Shown: positions 32,479-40,114 of the stretch, in pieces
How positions within the stretch are numbered: position 1 is the first letter of the stretch
Layout: each line of letters opens with the position of its first letter
Translations under genes and position numbers: made by a program
IMG/VR virus record: IMGVR_UViG_3300037041_001268
Coordinates: 1-40,114 of that record
Direction: 5' to 3' (one strand)
DNA length: 40,114 nt
Source of the DNA: a virus
Notes under the pieces: generated by a model
Database searches by the model: none
Told to the model about the DNA's origin: nothing
What the model saw: the letters and a program-made list of their open reading frames with translations, nothing else

Positions 32479-34023
32479 TTAACAATTAGGTCCTATTGTT
32501 GTTGACCCGTTAGATTGTTGGATTGGAAAAGAACCACAAATTGTAATTGTTTGACCTAAACCAATTTGTTGTCCCGCTAATTTAGCATCACAACCGTACC
32601 ATCTTACCAAACTACCATTTGGGTTTGTTCTCGTAATTGTTAGTTCTCTACAAGGGATTGGTCCAGTACAGTTTAAAACAGCACTAACATACTGAGGTTG
32701 GGTTCCACCAGATGTTAAAAATGAATATCTTTCTGTTAATGGAACGTAGTCTCTTTCTAAAACAGTGAATGATGAAGTTGATAAAAGATAATTGACTGGT
32801 GATGTGAGAAATTGATCATTAAATAACTCCATCCCGACCTCTAAAGTTGGTGATTCTTGAGTAAATATTGTTACATATGGCGTTGTATCCCTGTCACAAA
32901 AAAATCTCATATCACTAACGCCTTCCGATATAGACCATGCAGTCGATCTTATTTCAGGTCTTTTGACAGTTTCTTCACATACGTCAACAATAGTTCCCCC
33001 ATTTCCTCCCGTACCTGATATAGATATATTACTATATGGGAATTCAGTACTTATCCTAAAATAACCACTTCCTATCTCACAATCTGTATTATCGCCAGCC
33101 GTAATTGTATTACCACTAATTGTTGCACAACAATATTCACAAGCGGCAATCGTTGGTATCATTTCTAAACCATCAAGTCTTTGTGTTGTTATTGTAAATG
33201 ATTCAGTAGCGGCTGCAGTTTTTTCATAATTTATGAATCTAAAAACAACGTCGTTTACAGGACCGCCGATAAATGTTATGTTATAATTGAATGGTGACGT
33301 ACTACCTAAAAGTAAATTACCTGATGATGCCCCCTCTAATTCTTCAAAACAAGTCATAACCGTACTTGCAGTTGTTGCTGTTATATCGGTAGGTAGAATA
33401 GTTCCTGGTGATAATCTAATACCATTATATATTACCGTCTGCAATAGTTGAGGTAGGGTTGCCCCTGAGGTACAGACTTCGCAAGGTATTGCCGTTGACG
33501 TTGTTGTGGTTATTGGTGTTGTTGTACTTGTTGTTGTTGATGGTGAGAATGTTGTACTCGTCGTTGTTGGACCTGGTGGTACAGGTCCTGGTGGTGTTGG
33601 TATAAATCCTGTACAGCAAGGATAATCTACAACATAACAACTTTGGAATTCCATGTCATCAAGAACAAAACTATCAGTTACGTTGATATAAATCTCTTCG
33701 TTTAATGGTAATACTAAAATACCTGTATCATCTCTAAAAAGAAATTGACCTTTATACCTACCAACTTTTTTTGTGTCAAATGGTGTGAATTGATAATACA
33801 CATAATAATCTGAAGTAGAAGCGGTTGATGGTGCAAGTTTTGACATTAAACCTGCAGGTCTTGTGGTAATTCTTGGGATATTAGTTGCAGTATCCACCAT
33901 AGAAAAAAACACGTCAGTTTCAGATAGAAACTTCATGGATCTATTGTAGTCACTTCTACCGTCTTTTATTACGTTAATTTTTAATACAGGTAGCGTCGCA
34001 TTTTTCTTGATAAAGAATTCCAT
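32479..34023 (-). CDS. stalked virion protein B (anchor, Thr-rich mucin-like stalk, large head)
   Basis: 514 residues from the ATG at 34023 (a TTG five codons earlier is less likely, given the motif 12 bases upstream). Residues 1-137 are the anchor shared with protein A. Residues 138-182 are a stalk of almost the same length (IPTPPGPVPPGP, then TTTSTTFSPSTTTSTTTP), with more than half Thr/Ser. Residues 184-514 form a Cys-rich, beta-type head with Ig-like repeats (ISISGTGGNGG; ITRTNPNGSLVRWYGCD). The heads of A and B share nothing obvious, so a duplicated anchor and stalk carry different tips. Thr/Ser/Pro stalks of this sort are typical O-glycosylation sites; glycosyltransferase genes are adjacent. 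A receptor-binding or decoration role is inferred. Confidence 0.75.
   Translation of the reverse strand: MEFFIKKNATLPVLKINVIKDGRSDYNRSMKFLSETDVFFSMVDTATNIPRITTRPAGLMSKLAPSTASTSDYYVYYQFTPFDTKKVGRYKGQFLFRDDTGILVLPLNEEIYINVTDSFVLDDMEFQSCYVVDYPCCTGFIPTPPGPVPPGPTTTSTTFSPSTTTSTTTPITTTTSTAIPCEVCTSGATLPQLLQTVIYNGIRLSPGTILPTDITATTASTVMTCFEELEGASSGNLLLGSTSPFNYNITFIGGPVNDVVFRFINYEKTAAATESFTITTQRLDGLEMIPTIAACEYCCATISGNTITAGDNTDCEIGSGYFRISTEFPYSNISISGTGGNGGTIVDVCEETVKRPEIRSTAWSISEGVSDMRFFCDRDTTPYVTIFTQESPTLEVGMELFNDQFLTSPVNYLLSTSSFTVLERDYVPLTERYSFLTSGGTQPQYVSAVLNCTGPIPCRELTITRTNPNGSLVRWYGCDAKLAGQQIGLGQTITICGSFPIQQSNGSTTIGPNC
33478..33612 (-). repeat. Thr/Ser-rich mucin-like stalk coding repeats, protein B
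   Basis: TTGTTGTTG-type repeats on the plus strand encode long Thr runs. The length equals the stalk of protein A although the sequences differ, which suggests selection for length and composition rather than sequence. Confidence 0.75.
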
Positions 34024-34035
34024 TAAACCTTTTAT

Positions 34036-34045
34036 CAATAAATAC
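34036..34045 (-). promoter_or_regulatory. start-site motif GTATTTATTG before stalked protein B
   Basis: Near-perfect GTATTTATTG, 12 bases before the ATG at 34023. Confidence 0.55.
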
Positions 34046-34050
34046 TTCGT

Positions 34051-35718
34051 TTAGAATTCTTTTCTTAAATGACCTTCGTAATGATCAAATCTATTATGGT
34101 CTGTTGGTGTCATAAGTAGTAACCCCGCGTTAATCCTACCCTTAACAGTTTGTTTATAACAGTGAGACATAAGAGTTTGTTCGTATGGATAATCAAACTT
34201 AGTTTCAATATAACATTTGTAATTTCCTTCGCGAGATAAGATGATAGGCCAGTTTGATAAATAAACTTCACCTGTAGCATATGGAACACCTTCGTGTGAT
34301 TTTATGTTTCTGAATTCTAATTTTGGTACATTAGGACTTTCACCATGATGTGCTAAGTTTTGATTAAATGGCCAGTGGGATTGTCTAAATTCTTGGTCTA
34401 CATTAAACCACGACCACTGATTTTCGTGACTACCATAAAATTCTGTAAAATTAAATTTAAGAAAATCGAATTGTTCTTTTCTAGCAATTTGTAAAACCTT
34501 TCTATATAAATTTTTAGTTTTTCTACTAAAACCATTTTTACAAGTATTATTAGGACCGGTATAAAAAAACATGTCATCTTCAAAAAATATATAATAATCC
34601 ATCTCAGAATTTTCAAAATGATCTGCAACAAAAACTCTACCACCAGTTATCCCAATATTATCTTTTTTGATATGTTCAAATCCATATTGTTGACAAAGTC
34701 TTTCGTAATCAGGAGTGGTCGTTAAATCGGTAGAATTATTAAGTAAAAACTTTTTAGTTTTTGAAATGAATTCAGAGTCGTATTCTATCATGGACTCTAT
34801 TAGGGTCTCAAATTGTTTTGGACTATTGAATGTGATGACATATAAACCTATTTCACCATTTGTTTTAACTTCTGTTTTTTTATTACTTGATATTGTTTTA
34901 ACTACCACAGTATCATTTTTAATATCCTCGAAAAATTTATATAATAATCCATTTGATTCTATCTCAACATACTCGGTAATCGTGGGGTTATTATATAATA
35001 AAATTGAAAATAAACTTTCTTCGGTTCCCATTAAACCTCTTTGTAAAGTTGTCTTCATTAAGTTATAGTACAAACCGTTCATTTCTCTAATTTTTTCTTT
35101 TGTACCACCAAAAAAACCACCTCTCGCAACTTTGTCAACTCTAACACCGGTCAATTGTGTCATTCTATCGATATCAAATCCATGTATCTCACGATCGGCT
35201 TGGTATGGAAAACAAATAAATGTAAAATTATCAAACAACCTATCAATTTTTGGTAATACATTATCGTGAGTGAAATAACCCATATGAACAGTATTTGCCA
35301 ATCCAGCATCGATCCAATATAATTTATTTGAATTGAATTTATCTAAAATTACCGCATCATGTAAAATAAACATTTTCGACATTACCAAAGGGTTATACAT
35401 CTCTAACCTTGCTTGGGTCGAGTCTTTTAACCAACCAGCGAGGTTATACCACTTTGGTTTATTTCTAATTTCTTGTATTTGACCGTAGAATTCATTTGTC
35501 CTAAACCACTCTAAATCTCGTAAAACAAACTGCGTGTTCTCATCTTTTCTTCTTTCTTTTACAAAAGTTTCTAATTCACGATCACCAAATATTATCATAT
35601 TACAATCAACTTGGAGTAATTGCTCAAACTTATTTAAGTAATAATCAAATGATCGAGACCAACCTTCTGAAAGATCACCACGACCTATATCCCACAAACC
35701 TGTAACTAATGTTATCAT
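34051..35718 (-). CDS. two-domain glycosyltransferase (HtrL/YibB-like plus GT-A)
   Basis: 555 residues. The N-terminal half (VTGLWDIGRGDL, a central YWIDAGLA and downstream MGTEES) has the HtrL/YibB pattern, a glycosyltransferase-like family of LPS loci. The C-terminal half has a GT-A fold pattern: LYVITFNSP start, NIGITGGRV in the nucleotide-binding region, and FFEDDM (about 379) supplying the metal-binding acids. Two active sites on one chain suggest successive sugar transfers. It overlaps the next gene (ATGA), so the cassette 34051-38555 is a translationally coupled operon. Acceptor unknown; the adjacent stalked proteins are a reasonable guess. It could instead modify host glycans or phage DNA. 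Confidence 0.7.
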   Translation of the reverse strand: MITLVTGLWDIGRGDLSEGWSRSFDYYLNKFEQLLQVDCNMIIFGDRELETFVKERRKDENTQFVLRDLEWFRTNEFYGQIQEIRNKPKWYNLAGWLKDSTQARLEMYNPLVMSKMFILHDAVILDKFNSNKLYWIDAGLANTVHMGYFTHDNVLPKIDRLFDNFTFICFPYQADREIHGFDIDRMTQLTGVRVDKVARGGFFGGTKEKIREMNGLYYNLMKTTLQRGLMGTEESLFSILLYNNPTITEYVEIESNGLLYKFFEDIKNDTVVVKTISSNKKTEVKTNGEIGLYVITFNSPKQFETLIESMIEYDSEFISKTKKFLLNNSTDLTTTPDYERLCQQYGFEHIKKDNIGITGGRVFVADHFENSEMDYYIFFEDDMFFYTGPNNTCKNGFSRKTKNLYRKVLQIARKEQFDFLKFNFTEFYGSHENQWSWFNVDQEFRQSHWPFNQNLAHHGESPNVPKLEFRNIKSHEGVPYATGEVYLSNWPIILSREGNYKCYIETKFDYPYEQTLMSHCYKQTVKGRINAGLLLMTPTDHNRFDHYEGHLRKEF

Positions 35719-36314
35719 TTAACTTTCTTTTTACAAACCCAAACAATTTTATCGAATTCCTCTTTATTAAAAAATTCTAATCCTTCTCTTAATGAGACCT
35801 CAACAATATATTTTTCCTCAACTTCACACCAATTCCATATCTTATCTTTAAAATCGGTTTGGTAATTTTCCCACGTATCGATATAGTCGTGAGCCAAAAT
35901 GTAATCACCTGTTTTGACGTGAGGTGCGATACTGTTAAACTCACCTATTTTATGACCTCCATCACAAAAAACAATAGTTGTTCCTTCCTCTTGTATGTAA
36001 GGTACAATCCTTTCAGGTTTTACTAAGTTAACGTAAGCGTGATCAAAAATATTCTCGATGTTAATTTCAATATTATGAGTTCTTAATTTTTTGTAATAAG
36101 GACTTTCGACTACATCAAAAGTTCTAATTGGTACACTCGGTAAACCTATTTCATTTAATATCTCTCTGACCGCTAATATAAATCCTCCTCCTGCAGTGCC
36201 GATTTCTAAAACTCTAGCAGGTCTAACCTCTTCTAAGAATTTTCTAATTGTTGGGTAGAAATTGTCTACCTGTTGTGCTGTATACCCTTTGTACTCTGTG
36301 TGTCCTTTTATCAT
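35715..36314 (-). CDS. class I SAM-dependent methyltransferase (CmcI-like)
   Basis: 199 residues. Motif I is VLEIGTAGGGFIL (35-47), the SAM-binding glycine loop. The post-motif region carries DVVESPYY, followed by VFCDGGHKIGEFNSI and DYILAHDY, the pattern of sugar- and antibiotic-modifying methyltransferases (Methyltransf_24/CmcI). In glycan gene clusters such enzymes O-methylate sugars. It is coupled to the two-domain glycosyltransferase by an ATGA overlap and separated from the upstream gene by one base. Substrate by context only. Confidence 0.75.
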   Translation of the reverse strand: MIKGHTEYKGYTAQQVDNFYPTIRKFLEEVRPARVLEIGTAGGGFILAVREILNEIGLPSVPIRTFDVVESPYYKKLRTHNIEINIENIFDHAYVNLVKPERIVPYIQEEGTTIVFCDGGHKIGEFNSIAPHVKTGDYILAHDYIDTWENYQTDFKDKIWNWCEVEEKYIVEVSLREGLEFFNKEEFDKIVWVCKKKVK

Positions 36315-36315
36315 A

Positions 36316-37314
36316 TTAATTTAACCATTTGTCTAATTCTAATAACTCGAAAGTTAATTTTTCTATATTTGGTGATTTGATATTCCGATCAAACCATTCT
36401 ATTTGATTTTTTGAAATAAACTCTAAAAATTCTTTGTTTTGTCTTACCTCAAGAAACTTTTCTATGTATAGGTCGGCAACGCCTTCTTCTTTATTTTTTT
36501 CATATGCTAAATACGCCTTTTCTCTTGGTATTGAGATGTAGTGGTGATTTGGTAAAAGAGGATCGTGGACCGCATCTTTATACTCTATTCGTATAAATGG
36601 TAAACCCACAGACATATATTCAATATCTCGATAACAAAACTCACCAGGATGATCAAATGGTGTTGTGTATTTATCAAGATCTAAGTAATGACTCAATCCA
36701 ATTTTACTATTAATCATTTTGTCTAAATAATCTTTAAATTCGTAATTATTAGTTTTTTGTAAATAACCCTTCAATTCGACTTCTTTAACACTTTTCCTGT
36801 ACGAATCAATTCCACTACCTAAATAAAATAATTTGTCCTCTAATTCCGTTTTTGATTTTCGCAACTCTCGGTAGTGATCAAAATCAAATTCCTTGAATGG
36901 TAAAAAAATCCAAGGTCTTACTTTGTCTATGTCCTTTAAACTTCGTTCTCGTTTGAACCAATCGTATCTGTTTGACCAATTAAAATGAACCAATAATATT
37001 TTACTACATGAATTAGATTTAGCGAAATGAGTAACGTAATGAGTAAAATATTCCGTAAACGAAAGAATTTTAATTTCTGAGGTCTCTAAATTTTCAATCA
37101 CATATTCAACATCAGAAATAGGTGGTGTATTACCAAAACTTGATATTTCAGATTGTAAATTAATTTTACCTGAAAAAGTTTCACCGTCTGTGTTGTAATT
37201 AACGACATCAACGTCAAAAAAGTCCAATAAAAATTTATCAAACTTTTTAAAGAAAGGTAAATGAGATCTACCCCATAATTCATTTTCGAAACGATGTATT
37301 CTTATTCTTATCAT
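36316..37314 (-). CDS. GT-B-like glycosyltransferase
   Basis: 332 residues without a perfect family match. The C-terminal half has the GT-B signature region: KLFYLGSGIDSYRKS, then KIGLSHYLDLDKYTTPF, then CYRDIEYMSVGLPFIRIEY, where an E preceding the SVGLP loop usually contacts the nucleotide-sugar ribose. The N-terminal half holds alternating strands and a KILLVHFNWSNRYDWF segment. It is coupled by ATGA overlap to the upstream GT60-like gene and by a 1-base gap to the methyltransferase gene. Exostosin-like or capsule-type glycosyltransferase are the best alternatives. Confidence 0.6.
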   Translation of the reverse strand: MIRIRIHRFENELWGRSHLPFFKKFDKFLLDFFDVDVVNYNTDGETFSGKINLQSEISSFGNTPPISDVEYVIENLETSEIKILSFTEYFTHYVTHFAKSNSCSKILLVHFNWSNRYDWFKRERSLKDIDKVRPWIFLPFKEFDFDHYRELRKSKTELEDKLFYLGSGIDSYRKSVKEVELKGYLQKTNNYEFKDYLDKMINSKIGLSHYLDLDKYTTPFDHPGEFCYRDIEYMSVGLPFIRIEYKDAVHDPLLPNHHYISIPREKAYLAYEKNKEEGVADLYIEKFLEVRQNKEFLEFISKNQIEWFDRNIKSPNIEKLTFELLELDKWLN

Positions 37315-38555
37315 AAGTTTCCAACAATTCTATCACACCAATCTTTAGAAACTGAGTGAGGCCAAACTACCCAATAAGCAGGTACTTGTGTTGAATGGAA
37401 TTCTCGCCACACTTTACCATAACCATCAGGATCAGCCTTTATTCTTGCAATCTCATTCGCATCTGCGTCTTGTCTGAATAAAGTGTTGTGGTCTTTATCG
37501 TGGAACGCAACAACCCAAAAATCATAATCAGGTTCAGGTACTTGTTTTAAATCCAAATCAATACAGTGTTTGAAAATACTCGAGAATGATTTTTTCCATT
37601 CTTCTTCGTTCTCAAACTCATTAGTATTTGGTGGATATTTCTTGTCTATTGTTTCTTGTTGGACTCCTCTTGTCTCAAACAGAAGTCCGGCATATTTTTC
37701 ATAATCTCTGATAGTTCTTTCAGTACCAAACCATTCTGAAGTGTCTCCACTATATTTTTCACCATCAACGCCAAGTAATTGTCTATTCTTAATATGACAA
37801 GCCATATTCTTTTTGTACCACTCTTTGTCATCATCCCACTGTTTTGTTCTACCTTTTCTTGTGTATTCGTGCCAAATTAATACTTTGTGTGGGTGGAATA
37901 AATCGTATCCATGTGTATAAGCTCTTACGGTTATTGAAATTTCTTCTCCATGAAAATAAAATTCAGGATCATGTTGTACCTCAGTTGAGAATTGACCTAA
38001 AGTAAAACAGAAGTGAGCAGAATAAAATCTTGCCGGAATTGGTTCTTTAAGTTCCTTCCACCCTGGTATAGTTTCAGGTAAAAAAAATACAACACCTTCA
38101 GGTGTAAATCTATCAAAAGCCATTCTCCACGGAACATCAACTCTACCTTGGGGATCATTCTCAGGATCGAATGATGAAACATAACCTGTCAATAAAGGTT
38201 TTTTATGACCTTTCTTTTGAAGTTGTTTGATCATCTTAATCATTTCATCATCCCAATTTTTCTCGAATCTCATATGTGAATCGATCTGTAGGGTATATTC
38301 TTCACCCTCATAAAGTTGTTGTGTTAAATGTCTTGCCCAACAAACTCCTGTTGATTCTGTGTATGGAATATCTAAGATACGGAATCTACTATCTCCATCA
38401 AATTCTGATAAATCATCAAAACCATCTTCAGGGTGAAATTGTCTCGCAATACCAAATCTTATATTTTTTGGTTTTTTTGCGTTTTCCAACATAGATTTAA
38501 TTGTTGGTATAAGCTGTGGATCTCGATAGGATGCTATCTGTACGAATATTCTCAT
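37311..38555 (-). CDS. GT60-like polypeptide GlcNAc-transferase relative
   Basis: 414 residues matching the PF11397/GT60 pattern: the opening IFVQIASYRDPQLIPTIKSM, a Q in GIARQF, the metal site QIDSHMRF (D92, H94), a later FHGEEISITVRAYTHGYD (E204, E205) and HKVLIWHEY. Characterised members of the family attach GlcNAc to hydroxyproline of Skp1 or to Thr of mucins; here activity is inferred. The C-terminal 110 residues (from about 305) are additional and unknown. The gene heads an operon with ATGA overlaps downstream. Two Thr/Ser/Pro-stalked proteins lie at the other end of the cassette, suggesting they could be the acceptors. Confidence 0.75.
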   Translation of the reverse strand: MRIFVQIASYRDPQLIPTIKSMLENAKKPKNIRFGIARQFHPEDGFDDLSEFDGDSRFRILDIPYTESTGVCWARHLTQQLYEGEEYTLQIDSHMRFEKNWDDEMIKMIKQLQKKGHKKPLLTGYVSSFDPENDPQGRVDVPWRMAFDRFTPEGVVFFLPETIPGWKELKEPIPARFYSAHFCFTLGQFSTEVQHDPEFYFHGEEISITVRAYTHGYDLFHPHKVLIWHEYTRKGRTKQWDDDKEWYKKNMACHIKNRQLLGVDGEKYSGDTSEWFGTERTIRDYEKYAGLLFETRGVQQETIDKKYPPNTNEFENEEEWKKSFSSIFKHCIDLDLKQVPEPDYDFWVVAFHDKDHNTLFRQDADANEIARIKADPDGYGKVWREFHSTQVPAYWVVWPHSVSKDWCDRIVGNL

Positions 38556-38595
38556 ACAGAAAAAATATTAAAAATTGTTTACTTGTAAATCAAAA

Positions 38596-38901
38596 TTAAG
38601 GAGGACCCTCAAATAAAAATATACTGTCGTCTTGAAATAAAAACACATGGAAGTCTTCGAACTCTTTACCGTAGTATTCACCACAAGAAAGTGACATAAA
38701 GTATGTACAACCTAAAGAGTCTACCACTTGAAGTATAATATCCGTAACATTTGTAAGAGGTGCGGGTACCATAAATAAATATGGTGTTGGTAATGATGTC
38801 GATCCTGTTACTAAATAACAATACGTGTAGGTCTGATCACATACTGAAACTGTGTATGGTGGTGTACCTGTTACTGAATTTATTTGGATGTAGTTTGGCA
38901 T
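38596..38901 (-). CDS. small SprB-repeat-like protein (101 residues)
   Basis: The core GTPPYTVSVCD, then LQVVDSLGCTY, is the beginning and end of an SprB/PKD-like Ig domain (G-x-PPYT-x-S, then V-x-D-x-x-GCT). Many such repeats build the gliding adhesin of flavobacteria; here there is a single copy. The last 25 residues (KEFEDFHVFLFQDDSIFLFE) are a different hydrophobic, acidic tail. It has its own GTATTTATAG motif 12 bases upstream, suggesting a structural product such as a decoration or tip protein. The domain call rests on pattern only. Confidence 0.65.
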   Translation of the reverse strand: MPNYIQINSVTGTPPYTVSVCDQTYTYCYLVTGSTSLPTPYLFMVPAPLTNVTDIILQVVDSLGCTYFMSLSCGEYYGKEFEDFHVFLFQDDSIFLFEGPP

Positions 38902-38913
38902 TTAACCTTTATC

Positions 38914-38923
38914 CTATAAATAC
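38914..38923 (-). promoter_or_regulatory. start-site motif GTATTTATAG before the SprB-like gene
   Basis: A perfect copy, with AAG before it and a 12-base gap to the ATG. Confidence 0.65.
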
Positions 38924-38947
38924 TTAGTAATATAAAATCAAAAGTTA

Positions 38948-39337
38948 CTAAAGAACATCTGTGTGATTTCTACCATCGTTCCAGTAACTCAGATCGCCAT
39001 ACCAAACAAAAATTTCTTCGTCTTTCTTTATTTCTCTGTTGGAAATAAATTTGAAGGTTCTGTTTTCAATGTCTGACACCCAAAAAGCGTTTGGGTCGTT
39101 ACTGTGATTATATAGACTACCATACCCTAATGCCAACACTTGTTCTTCCCATTCAGTACCTTGAGGCCAATTGAATCTGTAATCAATTAGTAAAGGAGTT
39201 GATTCACCCTTTGTTATTGGTAAAGTAAGAATTGGGCATTCCTCAAAAACCTCACCTTCCATTATATCTTCTTTAGCAAAAACACCCCAACCATGAATTG
39301 GGCTTTTGTCAGCATATATTTTTGGATTATATATCAT
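38948..39337 (-). CDS. SET-domain protein methyltransferase
   Basis: 129 residues from the ATG at 39337, which lies one base after the FkbM gene's stop; an ATG nine codons earlier would overlap that gene by 26 bases. The motifs IHGWGVFAKEDI (14-25), GYGSLYNHSNDPN (71-83, where NHS-x-x-PN is the SET knot) and REIKKDEEIFVWYG (101-114) are the SET domain in its proper order, at the minimal size seen in viral SET proteins. These enzymes methylate protein lysines with SAM. The target is unknown; it could be a virion protein, given its neighbours. Confidence 0.85.
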   Translation of the reverse strand: MIYNPKIYADKSPIHGWGVFAKEDIMEGEVFEECPILTLPITKGESTPLLIDYRFNWPQGTEWEEQVLALGYGSLYNHSNDPNAFWVSDIENRTFKFISNREIKKDEEIFVWYGDLSYWNDGRNHTDVL

Positions 39338-39338
39338 A

Positions 39339-40114
39339 TCATCTAACTGCTTCACATATACCACCTTCAGAATATGTGGAATACCCTTTATTATTTAACC
39401 AAGAATAAATTTCATTCTTTTTATCATCACTCAAGTTGTAGTCCTCAAAAATAATAAAATTTGGTAGTTTTATTTTTGTTTCATCTATACTCATGATTAA
39501 CTCAGCATCTAATCCCTCAACATCTAAATGTAGCCAATCAATTTGACCACCACATTCATTTAAGATCAAGTCGGTAATACTGATTGAACTTCTTTTGGTT
39601 GAGTTGATTTCCTCAGTTTCCCAATGTCTGATTACGTTCTCTACTACTGTATTTGTATATCCTTCACCACCCTCAAAAAATTCTACATCACCACCATTTG
39701 TTGTGATTAAATTTTGTATCGGTTTAATTAAAGAATGGTTTTTGTAATTATTTTTTAACCTATTAAATTGTTTGTCCGATGCCTCAACTAAAATAATATT
39801 CGCCTCTCGCTTCATTGCGATAGGTACCCATTCACCAAACTCACCATCATGTGTTCCAATAACTAACCCTTTTGGTAACTTACCATTTGATAACACTTCT
39901 TTATTGAACATCCATAGTGATTTGTAAAAGTGGTTCCCGTGTTCCATAATATCCCAAACTTTTTTATATACCAATCTATCTTTGGAATCGGTTATCTCAA
40001 CATCGTACATTTCTGTGTTTGGGAAAGTTGCAAACCAATTATCGTTTAAGTTGGTTGACCATTGTTCTTCACCACTTACGTGTTTTATAATTTTTAATCT
40101 TAAAGGTAGGTTCT
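39339..40114 (-). CDS. FkbM-family methyltransferase, 5' end outside the window
   Basis: The frame is open to the right window edge (34 further residues before the first internal Met at 40010), so the true start lies outside. The SAM region GLVIGTHDGEFGEW and VEASDKQFNRL, and the later QIDWLHLDVEGLDAELI motif, are typical of FkbM methyltransferases, which often O-methylate sugars in glycan gene clusters. The stop lies one base before the probable ATG of the SET gene, so the two are coupled. It belongs with the other transferases of this cassette. The first residues visible (LRLKIIKHVSGEEQWS) do not identify an additional domain. Confidence 0.85.
   Translation of the reverse strand, partial: NLPLRLKIIKHVSGEEQWSTNLNDNWFATFPNTEMYDVEITDSKDRLVYKKVWDIMEHGNHFYKSLWMFNKEVLSNGKLPKGLVIGTHDGEFGEWVPIAMKREANIILVEASDKQFNRLKNNYKNHSLIKPIQNLITTNGGDVEFFEGGEGYTNTVVENVIRHWETEEINSTKRSSISITDLILNECGGQIDWLHLDVEGLDAELIMSIDETKIKLPNFIIFEDYNLSDDKKNEIYSWLNNKGYSTYSEGGICEAVR

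Noticed and set aside
31599-34023. Diversity-generating retroelement target for the variable heads
   Set aside because: No reverse transcriptase or template repeat is visible in the window; the heads look like unrelated domains rather than mutated copies.
1-40114. tRNA genes, CRISPR arrays or insertion sequences
   Set aside because: No cloverleaf-like segments, regularly spaced repeats or terminal inverted repeats with transposase were seen in the short intergenic regions.

Overview
The window is a piece of the genome of a large T4-like contractile-tailed phage (myovirus). Its host is probably a member of the Bacteroidota. The phage assignment rests on recognisable tail sheath (gp18-like), tail tube (gp19-like), gp26-type hub/chaperone, tape measure, gp53-like wedge, neck (gp13-like) and family B DNA polymerase (gp43-like) genes. 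The host inference rests on AT-rich DNA, start codons that mostly lack a Shine-Dalgarno sequence, and a SprB-like small protein. Coding is dense: the longest gap between genes is about 120 bases, apart from a regulatory stretch of about 110 bases near the left end. I see no tRNA, rRNA, CRISPR array or insertion sequence.

Layout. 1-1076: the start of a truncated gene with its own promoter, a terminator, a Pro/Ala-rich acidic protein and a small unknown protein, all on the minus strand. 1098-17862: the baseplate/tail block on the minus strand. It holds two giant baseplate proteins (2349 and 1692 residues, the second with an OmpA-like domain), a gp53/LysM-like protein, the tape measure, a gp26-type protein with a probable +1 frameshift extension, the tail tube and a HAD-type phosphatase. 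17934-23117: a very large tail sheath, a tiny plus-strand ribbon-helix-helix regulator, and gp15-like and gp14-like completion/neck proteins. 23175-28693 (plus strand): a SNF2 helicase, a zincin-superoxide dismutase fusion, a gp13-like neck protein and a small beta-rich protein. 28634-31495: DNA polymerase on the minus strand. 31599-40114 (minus strand): two paralogous proteins with Thr/Ser/Pro-rich stalks, then a cassette of glycosyltransferases and methyltransferases (HtrL/GT-A fusion, class I methyltransferase, GT-B-like protein, GT60-like polypeptide GlcNAc-transferase relative, SprB-like protein, SET-domain protein, FkbM methyltransferase running off the right edge).

How the parts fit. 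Most transcription-unit starts carry the coding-strand motif GTATTTATAG, usually 11-14 bases before the ATG. This looks like the phage's own late promoter or initiation signal. Rho-independent terminators follow the tail tube and tail sheath genes, as expected for abundant structural proteins. The most exciting possibility is a virion-protein glycosylation system. Mucin-like stalk proteins lie next to a GT60-like enzyme, a family whose known members attach GlcNAc to Thr or hydroxyproline of proteins, and the sheath carries a similar Pro/Thr stretch. Other notable points are the peptidase-SOD fusion and a +1 frameshift site resembling that of influenza PA-X between the gp26-like gene and the tape measure gene.
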